Source of the DNA: Perkinsus olseni
Taxonomy: Eukaryota > Perkinsozoa > Perkinsida > Perkinsidae
Length of the DNA: 64,000 nucleotides
NCBI GenBank assembly: GCA_013115135.1
Contig: JABANP010000008.1
Span: 1-64,000, forward strand
Reading direction: 5' to 3'
Positions 36,774-49,600 of the stretch are shown here, in pieces (within the stretch, counting starts at the first letter, position 1; every line of letters starts with the position of its first letter). The notes below the pieces were generated by a model. That model had not been told where the DNA came from, ran no database searches, and worked only from the letters and a program-made list of their open reading frames with translations. The translations under genes and the position numbers were made by a program.

Positions 36774-39282
36774 ATGTTTGCGAAATTTCCGCTGCTCCGA
36801 GCGGCAGTGGAGGGCTCCGCTACCACTGCTGCTGCTGCCGCCGCGTCCTCGAGGGTGTTGCATCCTGTCGACAGTCTCTTCAAGGCGGCTGCCGCTCTGC
36901 AGAGACGGGCGCCAGAGGTGCCGGCTCAGAAGGAACTAGCCGGTATGCCCCGATCATCGGCTTATCCCTTATGGCTTCCGTTTTAGACTTGGCGGTGTCG
37001 GCGGAGCGAGCCCTCGAGTCAGACCCCAGACGGTTCGTCGACATCTCTCACTGTGTTGCTGGTATCGTACCGCAGAGCATGCTGGCAGACTACAGGAAAG
37101 TGAGTTGTCCTGCTGAGCTAGCCTCTCGCGGTGTCTTTCAAACCAGTAGCCAGAGTAGCTTCTCTTGTCGATTCACAGTCGTGCCATGGTCCTCTCTTCA
37201 GGCGTTCTCCTCGAGCGTCGTGAACCCCTTCTTGAAGTCGGAAAATTCGTCGCTCATCGGCCTTGCGGATGAGCAAGCCTTAGCGGTATTCCTAGTGGCC
37301 TCTGACCTCGGTATCTTGCGGGGGTCGGATAATATCGAAGTCACTGCGGCGCTCTCGAAGCGTGTTGAGAAAGTAGCTGCACGAGATATTGACTCCACCC
37401 GATGCCTGTTCTCGCTAGGTCCTTCCAACGGCAGATTTTCAACTGCTTCTGTCGAGTCTCGGTCCTGTCAAGAGAGTAGATGCAGCGTTGGCCAGGTGAG
37501 GGGTGTTAGTCAACTCATTGCTCACTGTCCTCAATGTCAGGCGAATAGCCCAGGAGCTCCTTTCTCGTGCCTCGGTTTTGGACTCTCTGCAGTTGGCGAG
37601 CCTTGCGATCTCTCTGAGCTCCGAGAGCGAAGAAACGCGGCATAAATTACTTGCCGAGGTACCCTCGCCTGCAGCTCCGCAGCCGCCCAGCGTTCGATCG
37701 ATTGTGGCAGATTGACCTGCGATTGCAGACAGGAGACGGACTTTCTGAACGGGACTTGGTGGACCTCGTTATTGCCTCCTTACGGCTGGACCCCTCGAAG
37801 GCAGATGAGAGGCGAGCAGCAGCGGCCAAGCATCTGATCGGCTTCCTGTCCCGGCATATAGAGGAGGACCATGATGAGCTGACCATAGACAAGCTCCAAT
37901 GGGCAGCCGACGCTGCCACTTTGCTCGGTGTCTGCGATGACGCCGCCCTTGCCGAGGTGCGGTTCATCCGTCTACTCTCCGGTTTCTCACGTCCTCTTGT
38001 TTCGATCAGATGCTTGCCGAAAGTGGTCGAAGGGTGATTACAGCTGACTGCGTTATGAGCCCGATGTTAGTTGACTTGGCTGTATCAGTCAGTCAGGGGA
38101 TAGCTGTTAGCGCTCCCTCCAGTAGTCCTGTCTTCACGGCATGGATGCAGCATCTGTGTGCTACGGTCATCACATCCGAAGTGGACCTACGCCTCGTCCT
38201 ACGTCTGGGGCATGGCCTCCAGGACCTACAACAAGAGCATTTGCAATGGGGTCTCACTTGGGACTTTATTGCGCAGACTCTACTGGGGCGCCAGGTTGAC
38301 AATGGCCAGATCTCTGAAGTGCTCTCTCTCCTCGCGTTCGCCTCCGATCGTGTATGCACGGAGATGCCACAAGACGGCCTGCAAGCCCTCGCGGCACGAA
38401 TTACCTCACCCGAGTTCACCACTACTACGAACGTCCACAGTCTGGCCTTAATCGCCCTCAACTGCGTCAAGCTGCTGCAGGATCCTGAGAGTTTCCTGGT
38501 CGAGTTGGCCCCAGCCTTCAAGGAATCAGTTCTTGCGAGCTGGCATCCCTCCCGCCACCGTTTGTCTAGCTCTCAGTGCATACGGCAGAGCGGTCGGCAA
38601 GGCTCGACTCGGTACTGAGGGAGCATCGCCGCCGCCCAGCTTCCGAGAGCTGCACGATGCCGCTGCGGTGGCTCTTCTCCAGACGAAGATCCCGTTCACG
38701 CAGCAGCAATGCCACATCATCTTAGTAACGAGGTCCTTGATGAACGATATGGAGGAGTCGAGTAGGGCTGCGGCAATCGCTCCAAGCCCTTCACTATGGC
38801 TAGTGCAGGTCCCGCCTTCACGGCACTTGTCGGTAAGATCTTGCTGAGCGCGGTGTCGACGAATCCACCGAGTCGGGACAGTGAGACTACTATACGGCTA
38901 CTGAAGGGCCTCCGGGCAGGTCCAGAGGTCGAAAAGGTGAGAATGCTCGTGCGCGTGGTGCGATACTGCAAAACACCGCTCTGCTCATGTCAGGTTCTCG
39001 TTGATTCTGGCCTAATCGCTGCACAGCAGGAGCGCGAGGGTCCCCTCTCACCGGAGGGTAAAGGGAGGGATGGAGCGGAGGCGCGGATGAAAGCAGCTTT
39101 CAAGTACGGCCTTCGCGACTACCTGAAATTAGTCGTAATTTCGTGGCACTTTCAGGAAAGCCGTCGCTGCCGGGTCCGCAGCTCGGGGATCCATTGACCT
39201 TTCTAACGTGAAGCTCCCGGACCCCAACGAGTCTTGGTGGCAGACCGTTCGTCGGCGATGGAGCTGGTTCTTCGGCTCATAA
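36774..39282 (+). CDS. Unknown helical protein with possible mitochondrial presequence
   Basis: No family is recognised. ATG 36774 gives MFAKFPLLRAAVEGS, an N-terminus rich in Ala, Arg and Ser with no acidic residue in its first ten, as in mitochondrial import signals. Exons then read RFVDISHCVAGIVPQSML (about 37033-37086), RRIAQELLSRASVLDSLQLA (about 37539-37600), LRLQTGDGLSERDLVDLVIA (about 37718-37775), AAKHLIGFLSRHIEEDHDEL, and a long exon with LLGRQVDNGQISEVLSLLAF (about 38284-38340) and SLALIALNCVKLLQDPESF. It ends SWWQTVRRRWSWFFGS at TAA 39280-39282. Spacing of Leu and Ala suggests stacked helices, like organelle RNA-binding repeat proteins, but no RAP or FAST motif was found. Confidence 0.65.
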
Positions 39283-39956
39283 TAGCTGCTGTTGTCCACA
39301 CTTCGTTTCCAACGTGTCGTTTCTTACCGTTAGAGGGCTTGCAGCTTCTTCAATTTATTGGCCAGTATTACCCGAACAAATTCGAGTCGGACCACCTCGA
39401 GTGAAAGATTCCAGGACAATTTGAGTTCGCCGGGCCAGAACAGAGCCCCTGCAAGCCCACAGCGGCATAGCTACGTAGCCTGCCGACGGGCTAGACATGT
39501 TCATCATCAGACTCTCGATCCGGGGATTCCGAGGTTTTTGATATATTACTTAGGGTCGTTTGAGGTCATGGGATATCCATGGGGATGAGTAACGGGTGGA
39601 CCACATCATGTACTGCGACGCCACGTTGATCTGTTCAAGGGTCCTCCTCGATCACAAAAATCAGCCCATCGTTCTTTGTCTCTCTTCACGGCCTTTAGCG
39701 AGCAGGATATAACACAACTTGACGTACTTCGCTGCTCGCACAACTACGGTCTCCTCACTGGTATATCAACGTGCTCCGCGCTGCACCATCGATAGGCATC
39801 CGACTTGTGAGTGTTATTACTGGCTTTTGTCGATCACCAGAGTCGAGTCGTCTTTCTCCCCTGCTATCCGCCGAGAGTTGAGGGGCTTAACAGCTAAGAA
39901 CGGTTCTGACGTTCGAGAACGCTCTCTTGTGCACAGCCTTTCCCGCTTCCATCAGC
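39283..39956. other. Intergenic, upstream of IFT80
   Basis: About 670 bases. Only chance-length open frames are present. Confidence 0.5.
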
Positions 39957-42900
39957 ATGCGTCTTGCTATTCGCAGCCTCACCGGCCTCCAGCGACTCTC
40001 GCGATGGTATGTGTACCGGGGTGTCTCTGAAGAGTGGTAGCCCGCAGACCGGTGGGGGAGCAGCGGAGATCTTATCCGCCGGTGACCATCAGAAGATCCT
40101 TCGGTGGCATCAGAAGGATGTAACCTTGTGCTAGCACTGAGCGTTCGCCTTGCTCGCTCTAGCTGTAGCCTTCTCAGGGCACTATGCTCGGCGAGCTCTG
40201 TACTGTAGACTCTCATATTACAACCATGACTGCTCACGGAGGTAGCAGTGATGGCTCATGTTGAGGTTGTTGTAAAACATCCTCGAAGGTGACGAGGCTG
40301 TGGTTGTGGGGTGCTCTGATGGCACCATCCGATTCATCAATAGCACTTCCGGGAAGGAAGAGAGGAGAGCTCAGCAGACGCACAAGTGAGCTCATGAGTC
40401 AGGCTAGGATTTGCCGCCGAAAATCATGGTGGTCAGAGGATCGGTCACTCACCTGCGTTGGGACCATGGGGGACAGCTACTGTGTTCTTGTGGAGAGGAT
40501 GGAAGCGTTAAGGTCTTCATCACCGTCGGAACCCCGTGAACCTTGCTTGTTTTTTGAAGGTTTGGTCACGCACCGGTATGATCCGGTCCCAGCTGGCGCA
40601 GGTGTCGACAGCAGTGTCATGTGCTGCTTGGTCTCCTGATAGCGAGACTTTGGCGTGAGTTATGCGATGATCGCCGTTCAAATTTTGCCAGCCTACTGGA
40701 AAGGTTCACGTGTGGCTCATCAATTCATCTGAAGACTCTAGTAGCCGGCCGCGGGCCTAATACAATGGAAGGCAGTTGATAGCGGACCCGAGGGCGCTTC
40801 TAGCGGTGAAGTACAGGAGCTCTCCCCGCACCGGATGAGATGACGAATCTAGCTCAGGTTCTCTGCCTCGATTGGAGCCCGGTCACGAAGTTAATAGTGT
40901 CTGGCGCTGAGGATTGTCGGTGAGCTTTGACACTTCACCGTGACGCTGCAAAGGACTCCCTCATCGTCAGATACCGGATCTGGGACGCATCGGGGCTGCT
41001 ACTGTACCGCAGTGACCCGCTGGACCATGCTGTCACTGCAGTTCAGTGGACGCCCAATGGCAAACTGTTGGCTGTTGGGATATGCGATATGATCGAGCTT
41101 TGCGATGCTACTGGCTGGGGGCACTCGCGTAAGTCGTGGGTTGGATGTCCTCCCAGCACCGCGGAGACACCGCAAGGACTCGTCGCAGATACCAACCTTT
41201 CCGGGCTCCATCTCGATCCTGCCTCCTATAATCAGCAGTATCGCAGCACTGCTCCCGGCTCCGGGAGCTCCCCCCTCGCTCTTTGCTGGAGCCAGGACGG
41301 AACCCAACTGATCATGGGCATGGGCGATGGATCAGTCCTCGCTGCAGAGTAGGAATCTGGTCACTAGGAGTGGATTGCTGGGTCCATCCCACTGTGTCGG
41401 TATGGTCCATTAGCGTGGTCGGCCGTTCATGCTCGTGGCTCAACGTGGAGGCTGTGCTGACCGACGCCCACACTGTTGTAGTGAAGGACTACACCACAGA
41501 GGCTACAGGTGAAAACAATTGCTCTGAAGACGAGTAGATGTGCCACCATTATCAGAAGAGACCATCGACTTCACGGATCGAGTGACCGACCTTCACATCG
41601 CCCACGGCTACCTCGTCGTCACAACTTCCTCCCAGTGTTTCGTGTACGATGGTATAGCAACTTCTGTCGGGCCTGTCATGCTGCCTTACGACATTCCTAA
41701 GCGTTGGGCGCCCTTCGTACACGAGGAGTCCCTCGCTGTTGACGACCGGCGGTGCCATGTCGCTGTACGCCAGATACAGTCGCCGAATGACGGGAGAGGG
41801 GCGACGAAGCGGCTTCCTGGCTGACTAGTCCAATAGTGGAGGATCTCAGAGGTGTCGAGGGTTAGCCGATGACTGCATATGCCGGGGGCCTCTGTGTAGA
41901 TTCCACATCCCTGATAGTTCAGTGCAGTGGGTCGTACTGCTTGGTTGACGCCAAAGGCATCGGCATCTACGCTTATGACAGGAGGAATCGACGTAGGAGA
42001 GTCGTCACAGCAGACAATGTCGCTAGTCTTCGTTAGTGTCGTATCTTCGACCTCCCAGGGAGCAAAGGTTGGACTTCCTCACTCACCTCACAGTAGCGGT
42101 ATCTAAAGGATACGCTCGTGTAGGCCTCCGGAATTTTGAGTCCCGCCACGATTACCTACGCAGATACGTCGACCCATCAAACCCGTGCAGTCTCTGTGTA
42201 TATGATCTTCTTTCGTCTGCTGGTGGTCCTTCCAGCAAAGGCCCAATGGTCCTCCCTCACAGCGGTAGTAGCATTGAGGGATGACTTTGCTGGAGCCATC
42301 AACGTCGTACCGCCTTCCAGTTGAAATAACGCAAGTTGGCCTCTCTCAAATAGGGGGCGTCGCCGACAGAAAACTCGCCTTCCTTGACAAGAATGGTGTA
42401 AGCATCCAGAAGGCCCTGATAACACATGCGAACCTCCTCGGCTGAGATCAGGACCTCTGGCTCACTGCTGGCTATCCGCAGTACATGTCGATAAAGGCGA
42501 CAGGAGACGATCGGACGCCGAAGTTGAAGGCCATGGTTCTCGCCGCAGCAGGCCTTTCTTCAACAATGAGATGGCAATGGACAGGTATCGAGCTTCCAGT
42601 GGAATGATGCCACCGACATGCTCGTGGGGATCGCCGACCAGCAACTCATCACGTGGAACTACCCCCAGTGCATCTTCAGTACGACTCGTGCCACTGATTG
42701 TGTTAACCGTGCGTATTTCAGCCGACTCGCAGCTACTCAATCTCACGGTAGACACGATGGAAATTCCTCGGCAGTCAATAGGGGAGAGCTCCGCAGGTTC
42801 CTGGGGCGCAGGCGATACTACGGTGGAGACCTTCATCGGTGAGCGCTCATCCTCCTGGGCAGTGGCGCTTTGTCGTGCTCTACAGGGACTCCGTGTCCTC

Positions 42901-43793
42901 TTGAAGAGGCCCTACGGCGGTCGAACAGTCACTGCCGTGTCACCATACCCGTCCCTTCCTGTACAAGTTGCAAGCGAAGGGCCAGTGGGATAAAGGCTGT
43001 GAAGCTGTGCAGGTGGGCGGCGAGGGCGCTGCCTACACGCCTGCCCACGCTGGTGCCGTAGATACGTACGAGTGAAAGAACTATGGGGAACATTGGCTGC
43101 CATGGCAATGAGGGTGAATGACGCTGGCAACACTCTCGAGACCGCCCTCGCTGCGATATCGGATGTCTGCAAGGTGAGGATGGAACTGTGAGCATCGCTC
43201 GCAGTGGCCATGCTTGGGCCTTATCAACTGTCTCTGCGGACTTTCTTTCTCCCCAGATGTCGATGTTGAGGCATGCTAAGGGCCAGTCCGACCCTATTGT
43301 CAAACAAGCCGAGATCATGCTTCTATCGAGGCGAGCGAACGAAGCCATCCAGTTGTTGGTGGCGAACAGGAAGATATACAGAGCTATCAAATTGTGAGGT
43401 GGGAGCGTCACTCTTCTGAAATCCGCGTGCCTCAGTAACATCTGGCTGCACCGGTGGGAGGCCGCTCTTGACCTAGCAGTCCAACACCGTACTCATGTCG
43501 ATACAGTCCTAGCCTACCGAATGAGACATTTGGAGGCGATGAAGCACTCGGAGAATAACGAGAAGTTCAGAAGATACGCAGCTGAAGTTCCCGTGATAAG
43601 CAGTCCCATTGTGACTGAAAAATCCCCCAGTTCCCGTACTCAGGTCGATTGGACGTCAGTAAAGGCTAAGATCGCTCGAGAGAAGGCGGAGGAGAGGGCG
43701 AGTGGTGTTGATACGCCGGTGAATCAGTCGAAGACTGCGCTGCCTCTTGAGATTCCTGGTTCGCCAGCACAGAGTGCCGGTTCGAGCAGTTGA
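39957..43793 (+). CDS. IFT80: Intraflagellar transport protein 80 (IFT-B subunit)
   Basis: WD40 and helical-repeat subunit of the IFT-B train that carries cargo into flagella. ATG 39957 gives MRLAIRSLTG, close to the family start. A 37-base intron (about 40011-40047) then leads to AEILSAGDHQKILRWH. WD repeats follow: RGSVTHLRWDHGGQLLCSC (about 40434-40490), VWSRTGMIRSQLAQ, LDWSPVTKLIVSGAEDCR, and YRIWDASGLLLYRSDPLDH then LLAVGICDMIELCDATGW (about 40972-41119). The second propeller has DRVTDLHIAHGYLVVTTSSQ. The helical C-terminus ends with LAVQHRTHVDTVLAYRMRHL (about 43469-43530) and VDWTSVKAKIAREKAEER, then TGA 43791-43793. Order and spacing match human IFT80 throughout. It fits an organism with a flagellated stage. 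Confidence 0.93.
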
Positions 43794-43846
43794 CGCCCGT
43801 ATGTGTATGTCATGTGAATCCCTTCTAATGTGCCGGAGCGATCAGT

Positions 43847-44340
43847 TTGTGTTCTAGTTGTAATCTGGTGTTGGAAGCTAGCGCCAGAGCCAATCGTTCG
43901 TCCATTCCGCCGTCACCAGACAATATCCATCAAAATAGTAGCCGCCATATTGAAATTGGACGTATAAAGGAGTCCCGATCGGAATCCTCCTGCTCGTTAG
44001 ATTCGTTTTCTGAGGCCCTGATCGCCCGCAGGCTTAGCAGGGCCTCCGGAACGAGCATGTTCAAGCCGCTTCGAGTCGATCTACAGTTGGTCCTCTTCAT
44101 GTTGCACTCTCTCGTGATCTCCTCAAGAGCTCCGGGCGACCTGGGGGGAATCGCGCTCACTGGAACTGTTAAGGGACTGGCTGATTGAGAACACAACACC
44201 TGAGGTTTGCCATTTGGAACCCGATCTTTCATCTGCAGTCTTCTTATCACCTGCCACTTACCTTAGCTTCAGCGTTGCTTCTCATCGGTGCAATATAGGA
44301 TCAGCGGTTGTGGACATTAAAGAACGTCAAGTCCACTGAA
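43847..44340 (+). pseudogene. Coding-like segments in shifting frames
   Basis: Two overlapping + strand frames look protein-coding. One (43847-44188) has a Ser-rich part (IHQNSSRHIEIGRIKESRS) and a hydrophobic run LQLVLFMLHSLVISS. The second runs through SLELLRDWLIENTTPEVCHL and SFSVASHRCNIGSAVVDIKE to a TGA near 44340. They overlap with a frame change near 44110-44190 and no convincing splice sites. No family is recognised. It may be a decayed gene linked with the segments downstream, or an unspotted spliced gene. Confidence 0.35.
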
Positions 44341-44578
44341 GCTTCGTGCTTGTAACGCCCGGCAATAAAGTTGAATTGTAATTGAAGTCCACTGAGGCGG
44401 GCATGTAACCGGTGATGCCGCTCGACTTGAGTCAGGGCGAAGCATGTAGCTAATCCGAGACGTGGCAAAGCCTCCGCACCCGGGACCCAATCGCAGCGTC
44501 TCATGCACATCCTCCGACCTGTAGCGTTCTTTCACTTAGCAATCGACGCCCGCGTTGAGCGGTCAAGTCCGACTTGGT

Positions 44579-44981
44579 ATGTCATCAGCCCGCTCGGCAA
44601 AGGCACCTTTCGTTCGGGAACCCGCCGTTAAGAAATTGCTTGCTGAGAAGTTAAAGCTCGAAACCACTGAGGCATGTTGAGCATCCAGTGATGATTGACA
44701 CAATATCCGAATATAGGACGTGGTATTCAGAGGAGTATCCGCGGTCAACGATTGAGAAAACTGAGCGCAGGGTCATACCGTGCTTTCCTCCTACCAAGGC
44801 TGGTAGTGCTGCGCCGTGTTTGCGAAGAGATGCCGAGATCAACGTTGATTCTCGCGGGGTTGTTCTTCTTCAATTCAAGTAATTTCCCAATCTTGCCATC
44901 ATCAGCCATGCCTGCAAAAGAGCATTCGCCCCACTCGCTCGAAATAGTTTTCCCCCTTATGCCGTCTCCACTGAAGAGTAG
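44579..44981 (+). pseudogene. Small gene or gene remnant with a one-base frame break
   Basis: ATG 44579 opens MSSARSAKAPFVREPAVKK, continuing to KLLAEKLKLETTE. At about 44668 the frame breaks by one base, and the next frame continues VEHPVMIDTISEYRTWYSEE then ERRVIPCFPPTKAGSAAP to VVLLQF (about 44877). A GT-AG intron (about 44879-44914) would lead to HACKRAFAPLARNSFPPYAV and TAG 44979-44981. No known family. With one base more than expected in GAGGCAT, it is either a true frameshift, a sequencing error or an undetected splice. Confidence 0.4.
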
Positions 44982-45053
44982 TTAAACAATGCTGCCCAAG
45001 TCTGCTTGAGGAAAACATTACGATTGTTCAGTTATCGCCAACTCCTGGTAGAA

Positions 45054-46073
45054 ATGCTATTCCTTGTAATCGTTTCAGTCGCTACTATCTAGCCTATCGA
45101 GGCTACTACGATCGAGCACAAGTTGCCTCTGGACTTCGGCACTTACGAGATGAAAGGCCGTAGCGTCGTGGATAGTTCATTGGCTGGGATGAAGATGGAG
45201 GTCAAACAGTCACATCGGATGGGAACAGCCGTCAATTTCACGTTCGAACACGACAACGGTGCGAAGTACCACACGGACGACATGCGTGTACTGAGGGTTA
45301 CGGCCGGAACTAAAGTGGCGCTGACACACTTGCCTGCATCTTGCTATTACGTGGATTCTCACAATGGACAGGCTGACGAATCGTTGCGGGAGGCTATTCG
45401 GCCTTTTCTTGGGCTCCAATGGGTGAGAATGCGGAACCTCTATGTATGTCCGAGTAGTAAGAACAGAGTGAAAGTGAAGCTGAAGCAAGAAAATGGAACG
45501 TTCGGGGATTTGATGCTCGTCCAAACCGTACAAGGTGTTGGAAAGAAGGAGTTGATTACACCGGGGCGCTATCTCAAGGTGGTCGCTCAGGCTAAGAGAT
45601 TCGAGCAACTCGTCGATATGGAGATTGAAGTGTCGAAGGGGGGCCCAGGGAAGCAAACTGCGAACATCACATTCTATCATAGAGAGGAGGGAGCGTATTC
45701 TCTCTATAATTTGCCTCTATTAACCTACTTGAGAAGTGATACTCAGTCAGATGAGTATCGCCGCTGCTGCTACGGCATGAAGGCTTCTCACAGTAAGTTG
45801 TCAGAAACGCAAACAAATCAATTTGCGGAGGTGGCCGCAGCTTTCTGGAAAGACTTGGCAGGCCTGGCGATGCGCTCAGTTATGGTGTGTGTGGAAGGCA
45901 AAGGCTCGATATCCTTCAAATTCTTGGCCAAGGGTCGAGTGGCCGAATACGAAACGGTGAACCTTGTGCTGGACTCGGCGAACCTGCAGATGTTCGCTGA
46001 TACCGCCATCAAGGAAAGTCAAGGTGACTCGCTTTTCCCACAGCTCAAGAGACGAAGAATTGATATTTCCTGA
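45054..46073 (+). CDS. Probable secreted protein of unknown family, TAG-interrupted leader
   Basis: A single open frame of 316 codons (45123 to TGA 46071-46073) with no intron, against the many-exon style around it. No known family. It has several Cys and a basic end (QLKRRRIDIS). In the same frame upstream, ATG 45054 starts MLFLVIVSVATI, a good secretion leader, but TAG 45090-45092 follows, then PIEATTIEHK leads into the main frame. The stop is either a real nonsense change, or lies at the end of a 27-base intron (GTAATC...CTAG, 45066-45092), which would be very short. If translation began after the stop, the first in-frame ATG is at 45150 and the protein would lack a leader. Coding status of the main frame is very likely; functionality is uncertain. 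Confidence 0.6.
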
Positions 46074-46109
46074 ACGAGGAGATACGATCATCACTTCATA
46101 GCTGATTAT

Positions 46110-46680
46110 TCTCTACTTCATGTTGGTGTTAAGCTGCTCATTGGTGTTCGGTTAGTTAAGCGACGCATCAGGAAATTGGTGGAAGGCGAGCTGTCGAAAG
46201 AAATCCGATCTTCCCCAGAAGATTTGCTCGCTATTCATAACGTACCTCGATGGGGCATTTATTAGCTTCATACGAAACTGCCATCACTTCACTCGATGGA
46301 TTCGGAGGAAAGGGTTTTCCAGCGTTCCCCAGCCCTTGTGACGTGCTGAACTCTCTCAGTGGTCACAGCCGAGGAGAGCACGAATGAGAATGCCGCAATG
46401 GCTGTGAATATTTCTCACCACATTGGCAAGAACACCACGAAGTTTGCGGGTTCGTACGAGCGGTTGTTGAGGAAATTCAAGAGTTCGAAGTTGTGCACGG
46501 AACTTATGAAACTTTCTTTATTCTGATTCGCAAGTTACTCTCTTTCGCTGTGGAACTACCGAGGTCGAACTGTCCCGACCAGAGTTGACGACTGTAACAA
46601 GAGAGTTTGCGAAATCCGGAAACGTTTGCTGGCAGAAATATACACATAATACAACTGATACTGCAGGAACATCGTCAGAT
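46110..46680 (+). pseudogene. Decayed gene in at least three frames
   Basis: Directly downstream of the 316-codon frame, four coding-like pieces follow in order on the + strand. They are KRRIRKLVEGELSKEIRSSP (about 46156-46215), GHLLASYETAITSLDGFGG (about 46252-46308), AEESTNENAAMAVNISHHIG (about 46370-46430) with YERLLRKFKSSKLCTELMK, and QVTLFRCGTTEVELSRPELT (about 46530-46590) with FAKSGNVCWQKYTHNTT. The frame changes between pieces and stops intervene (TAG near 46265, TGA near 46525). A short hydrophobic leader-like peptide (MLVLSCSLVFG) occurs at about 46120. It looks like a secreted-type gene broken by several small indels. Its 3' end abuts the BRE1 gene on the other strand. Confidence 0.5.
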
Positions 46681-46683
46681 TCG

Positions 46684-49600
46684 TTACTCACCGACTTCCA
46701 AGAGATGTATCTGCAGACACGACGAAATCAGCCGCCCACACGACAACGGATGGCTCACCGTTCGAATATCCGATTCGGAGAACCTCTGGCCACACAGGGG
46801 ACATTTTCGGTTGCGAGCTTGAATCTGGCAGTGGCGTAGTGTACGTAATAATCTCTCACCCAAGAGCAACTCCTACCATGGTCTCGTTCGACACATGTTC
46901 TGCAGAAACAATGCATGCACTTCTGCAGCGCAACTTGCTTGTCATTCTGCTGGCAGATCGAGCACTTCACCTTCAGCTGAATCAACAACAAAAACATGTC
47001 ACGTTACTCCTCGTTTTCGGTCACTCACCCGATACGCTCGAATTTCCTCCTGCTCTATGATAGTCATCGCCTGAGACTTGTCGTCAACACCAGCACCCGG
47101 GCGAAGGCGATTGTACAGTCCCTGAGGCTATGACGCATGATAACGACAATGGAGAAGACTATCGAAATGCTACCTTCTAATCCGGCCCCATGGCCACTCG
47201 ACGATCGTGCCTAGCAACAGCGCAATGAAAAACGACTTCTCACAACCAAGTGTCAGCCGCACTACTACCTTTTCGAGCTGCCGAGTTAATCGGATGTTCG
47301 TTTTCTCCACCTCAAGGATCCTCTTGTTCTTCTCTCGGCAGTCGGCTTGGCACTTATCAGCGACACCTCAGAATGGAAGCTTGTATGACCACTTTGGCGA
47401 GGATGACCCTCCGTCGCTCACCCTTCAACATCGTTATAGTGCTCTTGAAGGACTCCATTTTCTCCTTCTGCTCGGCCACTATGGTCTACAGGGAGCACAC
47501 TCAGCGAAAGGCGAGCGCGTCGAGCATTCCGGTACTACCTCGAGTTGCATCCTGCATTGCCCCATGGCCGCTAAACTATTGTTGTTACTCTGCTGTGCCT
47601 GTCGAACTCCATACAGCCCGAAGCCGTGTCGATTCACCAAAGTATACTACCAGCTGAGCCTCTTGCATTGAGGCTCCCTAGTAGCCTGCCTGTGGGCCGA
47701 CTCCAAAACCTGTACATGCTTCCGCAAGGCGTCTCTTTCTTCCGTCTGAGCACACAGCTTCGACGTTCCCCACGACAGATGTCCTACAAGCCGCTGGATG
47801 ATTCCCAAGCTCTCATTTTTCTGCCGAAGAGCGTCCCAGTAGTTGTCCACTACACGAGCGTTCTGGAGCTCTTGTACCTAAACCACCCGAGCTACCCTCG
47901 TTACAGTTGCCAACGCTCTCACCTTGGCCGCTTGAGACAATCGAGAAAACTCAGACTTGTGATCGTCAACGCCCGAAACGACAGTCTGAGATCAACTCGC
48001 TGGTGGCCTTGTGACTCGCAAGCTCACGAATTGCGAGTGGCCTCCGAAGCCTTACATCAACCTGCTTCCGCAGAGTCGCCATCCTCTCCTTCAACTTATT
48101 GTTGTGCTTTTGTTCGGTATCCAACAGCTGCTGTATCCGGTCCAACTCGCTAGTCTTATACTGGTAACCACGACGACATGCAAACGAAATCCGCTCAAGT
48201 AGCATGGCCTACTTCGAGATCCACTTGCGTCTTGACCAGAGAGCTGGCCATCTTGTGACAGATGCTTTTGAGTGACTCATTGGATGCTACACATCGGCAC
48301 TGCTTCTGTTCCTTAAGGACCGCTCTTTCCTCCTCGAGGCGTTCAATCTGTGATCTATGTTCTCCCGAGATCTGATCCACTTCCTTCAACTACCTTCCGC
48401 ATATCTTCTCGCCGCTCCTCCTCCATCTTCTGTGCTTTAGCGGTCGCCTCCTTCTCAGCGTCATGAAGGTTCCGACTCTCTTCTTGCCGCGCGTCCAGGT
48501 CAGTCTGATACCTACCAGCGAGGGACCATTCTCGGGAGTACAGGCCCGAACACAACTACGTCGAGAAAAACTCCTCCATAACTTTGTAACGTTCTTCGCG
48601 GGCCTTGTTGACTGCAACCGATGCATCACAATCTGCCAGCAAAACAAAGTGAAAGAAAACCGATAACAGCAACTCGGGCGGCGAACCTGCTTTTAACTTT
48701 GGTCACTTCTGCCTTCAAGTTGCCAACCTCAGACGCTGCTCGCATGAGCCTCTCCTGCATGACATCTGAGAAGAAGGAAATGTCATAACACGCGACTGCA
48801 GTTTACTTTTCTCGCCTATACACCCCACCTGAACAAGAGTTGCCGATCTTCTGTGCATCATTCAACTTCTGTTGGAGGTGCTCGATTTTCGACTAACCAC
48901 AACAAAGACTTTCTATTGCGGGCTCACGCCCGAACCATACACTACATTATGGTCAGTCTCTAGTTTGGCCGCCCTGTCCCGCCAGACGTCTCGATCACGC
49001 TTCATCTGGAGGAGGAACGACGGACGTGACGGAAGAGATGTAGTAGCGCCGTATTACAGCGCTGAGAGAATCCTGCAGGGCTGTGCATGAGGTTGACTCC
49101 CGGGCCGAAAGCATCTAATACGAACTCGGTGGGATCGTTGGTGACACAGCTTGCCGCGTACCGTTAACTGTGTCCTCAGACGATCCACTTCATCCATCAA
49201 CTCTCGCCGTTCCCTCTCCGACCTCGCCAACGCCGGTACGGCCGCTGAATGACGATCGAGGATGCGACTATGAAGCCGAGACACTCAAGATAAGCACGTT
49301 TGAAGAAAGAGGAGCGAGACGAGCGTGGAACCGAGCTTTGGCCAGAGGCCGTCGATACGCCTTTATCCCTGGTCCACATCGCACAATCCCTACTACCTTC
49401 CTCTGCTGACCCCTCCTCTGGGTTCAATATATTCATACGGTCCGGATTGAGTTGATGTCTAAGCCGCACTACTTGCTTCACTAGTAACTACACTGATGGC
49501 AGCTATTGGCGATGCTCTCCAAGCAAGTGAGCCGTCAGTGTTGCTCCTGGGCCATCCAACGATCGACTGCAACGTCGTATCACATTCTTCTCGAATTGTG

